The notes under the pieces are model-generated. The model saw only the letters and a program-made list of their open reading frames with translations. It was not told the origin of the DNA and searched no databases. This document shows, in pieces, positions 15,640-20,468 of a stretch of DNA of 20,468 nucleotides (position 1 is the first letter of the stretch; each line of letters begins with the position of its first letter). Source of the stretch: DATIYW01 sp035517415 (GTDB taxonomy: Bacteria > Acidobacteriota > Thermoanaerobaculia > Thermoanaerobaculales > Thermoanaerobaculaceae); NCBI GenBank assembly GCA_035517415.1, contig DATIYW010000076.1:1-20468 (forward strand), read 5' to 3'. The position numbers and the translations under genes were made by a program.

Positions 15640-17802
15640 ATGAGGATCAACCAGGCTCTGGTCATGGTCGCGGCGCTGGCGTCGGTCGCGCTCGCGGGTT
15701 CGCTCGCGGCGGCGGAGCGGGCGCCCAAGAACCCCGTCGACAGGCTGGTCTACCCGAAGCTGCACGACATCAAGCCTCCCGCGGTGGTGCGGGAGACGCT
15801 TCCCAACGGGATGAAACTGCTCCTGATCGAGGACCACGACCTGCCCGAGGTCGTGTTCCGGGCCCTCGTGCGCGGCGGCGTCGACGCCGAGCCGAAGGGC
15901 GAGCGGGGGCTCGCCGCGCTGTTCGGCGCGGCGTACCGCTCCGGCGGGACGACCGCGATGAGCGGCGACCAGGTCGACGAGCTGCTCGACCGGCTCGGGG
16001 CGGAGATCGACACCAGCGTCGCCGAGGAGTACGGCGTGGTCTCGGGCAAGACGCTCACCGAGAACCTCGACCGGATGCTGCCGGTGTATGCCGACTTCCT
16101 CATGTCGCCGGCGTTCGCCCAGGACAAGGTCGACCTCGCCAAGACCCACCTCCGCGGGGCGATCGCACGCCGCAACGACCAGGTGTTCGCCGTCGCCGGT
16201 CGCGAGATGCGGAAGCTGATCTACGGCGCGGACTCGCCGTTCGCGCGGCAGTACGAGTACGACGACATCGACGCCCTCACGCGCGCCGACCTGCTCGCCT
16301 TCCACCGCACCTACTACCGCCCGGACGGCACCATCCTGACCGCCGCCGGCGACTTCAAGGCCGGCGAAATGAAGGCGAAGCTGGCGAAGGCGTTCGCGGG
16401 CTGGAAGGCGAGCGGGCCGCTCCCGGTCATCCCGCGGCCGGCGACCGCTCCGACCACCGGCTCGATCAACTACGTCGAGAAGAAGGACCTCGAGCAGACG
16501 TTCATCATCATGGCCCACCTCGGGATGCGGCTCGACGACCCGGACTACCCGGCGGTCAACCTGATGAGCGAGATCCTCGGCGGCGGCTTCGCCTCGCGCA
16601 TCTTCGTCAACGTCCGCACCAAGAAGGGGCTCGCCTACAACGCCTCGGGCTGGACCTCGCCGGGGATGGACCATCCCGGCGTCGTCGGTTTCTTCACCTC
16701 GACCAAGCCCGAGACGACCGCGGAGGCGCTCGCCGCGACGCTCGAGGAGATCCGCAAGATCCGCGAGGCGCCGGTCACCGACGCCGAGCTCAAGCGCGCC
16801 AAGGACGGCTACCTCAACGGCTACGCGTTCGAGTACGACTCCACCGCCAAGATCGTCGACCGGCTCGCGGGCTACGAGTTCTACGGCTACCCGCAGGACT
16901 TCAACGTCAAGCTCCGCGACGCGATCGAGCGGGTCACGAAGGAGGACATCCTGCGGGTGGCGCAGAAGGACCTCCACCCGGAGAACCTCGCGATCATCGC
17001 GATCGGCCGCGCCGACCAGTTCGACAAGCCGCTCTCGACGTTCGGCAAGGTCAACACGATCGACATCACGATCCCCGAGCCGAAGCCGAAGGAGACGGCG
17101 GCGGAGGCCACGCCCGAGAGCCTGGCGCGCGGCCGGACGTTGCTCGTCGCGGCCGCGAAGGCGGCGGGCGAGGCGGCGCTCGCGGGCCTCAAGGACATCA
17201 CGAGCGAGGGCGTGACCACCGCGAACACGCCGATGGGCGCGATGGAGCTGAACGGCAAGGCGACGTTCGTCCTCCCCGACCGGGTGCACAACGAGATGGT
17301 CACGCCGATGGGCGCAATGGTCCAGGTGCTCGACCGGGACGCCGCCTGGATGACGATGGGCGAGCGCCAGCGGTCGCTGCCGCCGAGCGCGGTCGAGGAG
17401 ATGCGCAGCGGACTCTTCACCGAGGCCGGCTGCGCGCTGCTGCTGCGCGAGGCGCTGGCGGGGAAGGTGACGGCGCAGGCGCTCGGCAAGGCGAAGTTCG
17501 AGGGCCGCGACGCCGAGGACGTGCAGGTGCAGCTCGGCGACAAGCCCGTCCACGTGTATCTGTCGGCTGACGCGGGCGAGGTGCTCGGCGTCCGCCGCAT
17601 GGCGCAGACGCCGGAGGGACCGGCCGAGGTGGTCGAGTCGTTCGGCGCCTACCAGACGGTGGCCGGGCTCCGCGTTCCGTTCGAGAGCACCGAGAAGGTG
17701 AAGGGCGAGGTCAAGGCCGAGATCAAGGCGACCTCGATCAAGCTCAACGCCGGCTATTCCGAGGACCTGTTCAAGCGGCCGGCCGCGGCGCCGGCGAAGT
17801 AG
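15640..17802 (+). CDS. Exported M16-like inactive partner with LolA-like C-terminal domain
   Basis: The 720-residue product has a signal peptide (cleavage near residue 24, after LAGSLAA). ETLPNGMKLLLIEDHDLPEV opens an M16 domain, but the zinc motif is gone: where the preceding protein has HIFEH this one has ALFGA (93-97). In the second M16 half, RTKKGLAY gives Arg326 and Tyr333, spaced exactly seven like the R/Y pair of non-catalytic M16B subunits, and YLNGYAFEYDS follows. After a Pro/Lys/Glu linker near 485-500 there is an extra domain, about 520-712, that looks like a LolA/lipoprotein-sorting type half-barrel: NTPMGAMELNGKATFVLPD, a repeat of TPMGAMVQVL, and ESFGAYQTVAGLRVPFES near the end. 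GGGGAGG lies five bases before the ATG. The family call is firm; the heterodimer and the LolA-like assignment are inference. Confidence 0.88.
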   Translation: MRINQALVMVAALASVALAGSLAAAERAPKNPVDRLVYPKLHDIKPPAVVRETLPNGMKLLLIEDHDLPEVVFRALVRGGVDAEPKGERGLAALFGAAYRSGGTTAMSGDQVDELLDRLGAEIDTSVAEEYGVVSGKTLTENLDRMLPVYADFLMSPAFAQDKVDLAKTHLRGAIARRNDQVFAVAGREMRKLIYGADSPFARQYEYDDIDALTRADLLAFHRTYYRPDGTILTAAGDFKAGEMKAKLAKAFAGWKASGPLPVIPRPATAPTTGSINYVEKKDLEQTFIIMAHLGMRLDDPDYPAVNLMSEILGGGFASRIFVNVRTKKGLAYNASGWTSPGMDHPGVVGFFTSTKPETTAEALAATLEEIRKIREAPVTDAELKRAKDGYLNGYAFEYDSTAKIVDRLAGYEFYGYPQDFNVKLRDAIERVTKEDILRVAQKDLHPENLAIIAIGRADQFDKPLSTFGKVNTIDITIPEPKPKETAAEATPESLARGRTLLVAAAKAAGEAALAGLKDITSEGVTTANTPMGAMELNGKATFVLPDRVHNEMVTPMGAMVQVLDRDAAWMTMGERQRSLPPSAVEEMRSGLFTEAGCALLLREALAGKVTAQALGKAKFEGRDAEDVQVQLGDKPVHVYLSADAGEVLGVRRMAQTPEGPAEVVESFGAYQTVAGLRVPFESTEKVKGEVKAEIKATSIKLNAGYSEDLFKRPAAAPAK

Positions 17803-17817
17803 CCGCCCCCGGCCAGC

Positions 17818-17832
17818 GTTACCGGCGGTAAC
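17818..17832 (+). repeat. Palindrome directly before the terminator
   Basis: GTTACC at 17818-17823 and GGTAAC at 17827-17832 flank GGC, a perfect 6-bp inverted repeat directly abutting the terminator stem. It could be a protein site or an extra hairpin; nothing distinguishes these. Confidence 0.5.
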
Positions 17833-17864
17833 CGGGACCCGGCCTCGCCGGGTCCCGTTCTTCT
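17833..17864 (+). terminator. Intrinsic terminator of the M16 operon
   Basis: CGGGACCCGG and CCGGGTCCCG form a perfect 10-bp stem with the 5-base loop CCTCG, followed by TTCTTCT. It lies 30 bases after the stop of the second M16 gene and is the clearest Rho-independent terminator in the window. Confidence 0.88.
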
Positions 17865-17901
17865 CCACCTCCCCGGCGTGGCCCGGCTCCCCGCCGGAGC
17901 C

Positions 17902-17932
17902 TATATTGAATGCAGACAGCCACCGGAGGTGA
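17902..17932 (+). promoter_or_regulatory. -10 box and ribosome site of the SnoaL-like gene
   Basis: TATATT at 17902-17907 (context GCCTATATTG) is a near-consensus -10 box. TGGCCC at 17879-17884 is a weak -35 at 17 bases. GGAGGTGA at 17925-17932, three bases before the ATG, is an almost perfect anti-16S match. The untranslated leader would be about 22 bases. Confidence 0.65.
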
Positions 17933-17935
17933 GAC

Positions 17936-18331
17936 ATGGCAAGCGACAGCGGCGTCCGGACGTTGCTTCGTCAGGCCGACCACGCGTTCTGCGCTGCCTT
18001 CAAGCGAGGGAGCGCGATGGAGGTGGCGGCGCTCTACACCGTCGATGCCCTCGTCCTGCCGCCGAACGGCGAGATGGTCGAGGGCACCAACGCGATCCAG
18101 GAGTTCTGGCAGGGCGCGATCGACATGGGGATCACGGAGGTCCACCTCGAGCCGATCGAGGTCGAGCCGCACGGCGACACGGCGGTGGAGGTCGGCCGCT
18201 ACCGGCTGACGGTGGCCGGCGGCCGCGAGGCGGACCAGGGCAAGTACCTCACGGTGTGGAAGCACGTCAAGGGGATGTGGAAGCTCCACCGCGACATCTG
18301 GAACTCGAGCAAGCCGGCGCCCGCGAGCTGA
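17936..18331 (+). CDS. SnoaL-like / DUF4440-type small protein (NTF2 fold)
   Basis: The 131-residue product has the pattern of the SnoaL-like or DUF4440 branch of the NTF2 superfamily: an N-terminal helix pair (LLRQADHAFCAAFKRGSAMEVAALYTVDALVLPPNGEMVEG) with the characteristic YTVDALVLPP turn, then NAIQEFWQGAIDMGITEV, and four C-terminal strands ending GKYLTVWKHVKGMWKLHRDIWNS. Such proteins are cone-shaped, usually dimeric, and serve as isomerases, hydrolases or simple binding domains, so no reaction can be named. There is no signal peptide, so it should be cytoplasmic. It has its own promoter-like sequence and a strong ribosome site after a terminator, so it is probably monocistronic. It is convergent with the HD-GYP gene, 46 bases away, with no obvious bidirectional terminator. 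Confidence 0.85.
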   Translation: MASDSGVRTLLRQADHAFCAAFKRGSAMEVAALYTVDALVLPPNGEMVEGTNAIQEFWQGAIDMGITEVHLEPIEVEPHGDTAVEVGRYRLTVAGGREADQGKYLTVWKHVKGMWKLHRDIWNSSKPAPAS

Positions 18332-18377
18332 CGCGCCCTGGTACGGGCTCGAACGCAGCCGCGAGGACCGGCGGCGG

Positions 18378-20468
18378 TCAGGCCGGGTCCGGCACCGGCC
18401 GATCCGGCCGCATCATCCGGAGGAAGCACTCCACCACCGCCGGGTCGAACTGCTTCCCGGCCTCCTCGCGCAGGTAGGCGTTGACCTCGTCCTCGTCCCA
18501 CGCCTCCCGGTAGGGGCGGGCGACGCGCAGCGCGTCCCACGCGTCCACCACCGCGAAGATCCTGGCGGGCCTCGGGATCTGCTCGCCGGCCAGGCCCAGC
18601 GGGTAGCCGCTGCCGTCCCAGCGCTCGTGATGGTGGCAGGGGATGTCGAGGGCGGGCCGCAGGAAGGCGATCGGCGCGAGCAGCTCGAGGGCGATGCGCG
18701 GGTGCTGCCGCATCACCTCCCACTCCTCGCTCGTCAGCGGGCCGGGCTTGAACAGGATGGTGTCCGGGATCCCCATCTTACCGATGTCGTGGAGGAGTGC
18801 GCCGCGCCGCATGTGGACGAGCGTGGCCTCGTCGACGCCCATCCCGCGCGCGAGGTCGATCGTGAGGCGCACGACGCGCTCGGTGTGCCCGTGCGTCTCG
18901 CGGTCGCGCAGCTCGAGCGCGTGCGACCATCCCGCGAGCGTCGTGTCGTAGGCGTCCCCGAGCTCGGCGTTCGACCGCTGCAGGCTGGCGACGAGCGCGC
19001 GGTTCTCGAGCGCGATCGCAAGCTGGCCGGCGAGCGTGCCGAAGTAGTCGAGCCACTCCTGGTCCGGCGCGAGCGGTCCGCGACAGAACACTTCCAGGGC
19101 GCCCCGGACCACGTCCTTCGCGACCAGCGGCGCCGCGCAGTAGGCCGAGAACCCCTCGTCGAGCAGCTGCCGGGTGCGCGGCGATGCGTCACGCTCCTCG
19201 GCGAGTGCCGGTTGGACCACGATCTGACGGGTCGCGATCGCGCGACCGACGCAGCTCTCGTCGAGCGGCAGGCCGTGCGCGCCGGCGAACGGCGCGCGGA
19301 AGCCGATGCTCGCAGCCGGAGCGAGCTTCTGAGACCCCGGCTCGAGGAGCAGCACGTCTGCGGCGTCGACTCGCAGCTGGGCGACCACCTGGTCGAGCGC
19401 GAGCGTGAGCATATCGGACAGCCCCATGCCGCCGCTGATCGCCGAGTCGATCGCGTGGAGCGCGGCGAGCCGCTCGAGCTGCCGCTTGATGCGGTCCTCG
19501 GCGCGCTTCCGCTCGGTGATGTCGCGGACGGCGGCGACCCGCATCGTGCCGGCGCCGGCGGCCAGCGGCTTGCCCTGGGTCTCGACCGGAAAGACCGACC
19601 CGTCGCGCCGCCGCGCGAGGTGCTCGTAGGGGCTGTCGACCCCCTGCCGGATGAACCCGGTCACCGCCGCCGTCGACTCCGGCGCGACGAACTCCATCAC
19701 CGGACGGCCGCGCATCTCCTCGATGGTGCAGCCGAACATCTCCGCGAGGCGCGAGTTCGCGTCGATGACGATGCCTTGGTCGGTGATACCGATGCCCTCG
19801 AACGCCGCCTCGGCGAGGCGCCGGAAGCGCTCCTCGCTCTCGCGGTGGGCCTGCGCCGCGCGCAGGCGTCCGATCGCGGTGGCGAGCTGGGCCGCGAGCG
19901 TGACCAGCAGGCTCTCGTCGTCGGCGGTGAACGCCGCGGGACGGGCGGCCTCGGCGTCGATCACGCCGATCACGCGCGGGCCGAGCCTGAGCGGCACGCA
20001 GATCTCCGAGCGCATCGCCGGGACGCGCTCGAGGTAGTCGGGCGCCTTCGTCACGTCGGCCTCGCGTCGCGCCGCGCCCGACCGCACGACCGCGCCGGTG
20101 ATCCCGGTTCCGAGCGGGATCGGGTCGCGGTTCGTCCCGGCGGCGCGCGGCCGGTAGCCCGGCGCGTACCGCAGCACCATCGCAGCCTCGTCGACGAGGA
20201 GGACGCCGCAGTCGTCGGGGAACAGGGTGTCGCCGATGATCGCGGTGGCCCGCTCCAGGAGCGCGTCCTCGCTCGCCGCCTCCACGCACACCGCCGCGAC
20301 CGCGTTGAGCACGGTCAGCTCCCGCAGCTTGCGCGCGACCTCCGCCTCGGCCTGCTTGCGCGCCGTGATGTCCCTGGAGTTGAGCAGGATGCCGCGGATC
20401 GACGGGTTGCGCAGCTGGTCGCTGCCGACCCCCTCGATCCACACCCAGGAGCCGGCCGCGTGGCGCAC
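18378..20468 (-). CDS. PAS/GAF/PAS/GAF/HD-GYP signalling protein, N-terminus outside the window
   Basis: The frame is open to the right edge, so the start lies beyond it; 696 or so residues are visible. In order: the end of a PAS domain with its PAC tail (RGILLNSRDITARKQAEAEV, visible residues 25-44), a GAF domain at about 50-205, a PAS domain at about 210-325 ending VRDITERKRAEDR, a second GAF at about 335-490 (VGRAIATRQIVVQPAL), and an HD-GYP domain at about 510-685. The last has HTERVVRL, LLHDIGKMGIP with His560-Asp561, HHHERWDGSGYP at 612-623 and DAWDALRVARPYRE. This full metal-binding set predicts an active cyclic-di-GMP phosphodiesterase controlled by ligand-sensing domains. No membrane segment is seen in the visible part. 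The signal sensed and the output are not readable here. Confidence 0.93.
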   Translation of the reverse strand: MRHAAGSWVWIEGVGSDQLRNPSIRGILLNSRDITARKQAEAEVARKLRELTVLNAVAAVCVEAASEDALLERATAIIGDTLFPDDCGVLLVDEAAMVLRYAPGYRPRAAGTNRDPIPLGTGITGAVVRSGAARREADVTKAPDYLERVPAMRSEICVPLRLGPRVIGVIDAEAARPAAFTADDESLLVTLAAQLATAIGRLRAAQAHRESEERFRRLAEAAFEGIGITDQGIVIDANSRLAEMFGCTIEEMRGRPVMEFVAPESTAAVTGFIRQGVDSPYEHLARRRDGSVFPVETQGKPLAAGAGTMRVAAVRDITERKRAEDRIKRQLERLAALHAIDSAISGGMGLSDMLTLALDQVVAQLRVDAADVLLLEPGSQKLAPAASIGFRAPFAGAHGLPLDESCVGRAIATRQIVVQPALAEERDASPRTRQLLDEGFSAYCAAPLVAKDVVRGALEVFCRGPLAPDQEWLDYFGTLAGQLAIALENRALVASLQRSNAELGDAYDTTLAGWSHALELRDRETHGHTERVVRLTIDLARGMGVDEATLVHMRRGALLHDIGKMGIPDTILFKPGPLTSEEWEVMRQHPRIALELLAPIAFLRPALDIPCHHHERWDGSGYPLGLAGEQIPRPARIFAVVDAWDALRVARPYREAWDEDEVNAYLREEAGKQFDPAVVECFLRMMRPDRPVPDPA

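Noticed and set aside
18332..18377. Bidirectional terminator between the convergent SnoaL-like and HD-GYP genes
   Set aside because: No stem followed by T-runs on either strand was found in this 46-base gap.

Overview
The window is very G+C-rich (roughly three quarters by eye) and densely coding. Third codon positions are almost always G or C, so many open frames on the opposite strand are only shadows. Signal peptides, a LolA-like domain, M16 proteases and an HD-GYP regulator point to a Gram-negative-type bacterium. Some arginine enzymes (ArgH, the transcarbamylase) read most like those of Bacteroidota. The base composition and the secreted M16/LolA-like pair would fit Acidobacteriota (for example Thermoanaerobaculia) or a neighbouring high-G+C phylum. 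That placement is a guess.

Positions 2-11634 form one arginine/carbamoyl-phosphate operon on the + strand: the 3' end of an unrecognised gene, then argC, argD, an argF'-type acylornithine transcarbamylase, argB, an argE-like M20 deacylase, argH, carA and carB. From the first partial gene through argH every junction is a 1-8 base overlap. The transcarbamylase is not an ordinary ornithine transcarbamylase. It belongs to the family acting on N-acylated ornithine, so the route is acylglutamate, acylglutamyl phosphate, semialdehyde, acylornithine, acylcitrulline, citrulline, with CarAB supplying carbamoyl phosphate. The specificity-determining residue is Ala, which predicts N-succinylornithine, while a Lys typical of the acetylornithine enzyme is retained. 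No argG and no recognisable acylglutamate synthase lie in the window. carA has its own candidate promoter and an unclear start. Between carA and carB lie five 42-bp tandem repeats built from a G+C-rich heptamer, and a related heptamer triplet sits in frame inside carA.

Positions 11635-13918 hold two monocistronic-looking genes: a secreted seven-repeat FG-GAP-like beta-propeller with a C-terminal Ig-like domain, and an acidic 191-residue protein I do not recognise.

Positions 14073-17802 hold two adjacent exported M16 peptidase-family proteins. The first has the zinc site and the second has lost it but has the substrate-binding Arg/Tyr pair and a LolA-like C-terminal domain, the layout of a heterodimeric M16B protease. 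A strong intrinsic terminator follows.

Positions 17936-18331 encode a small SnoaL/DUF4440-type protein with a clear promoter and ribosome site. Convergent to it, a multi-sensor PAS/GAF/PAS/GAF/HD-GYP protein runs off the right edge on the - strand. No tRNA, rRNA, CRISPR array or insertion sequence was seen.
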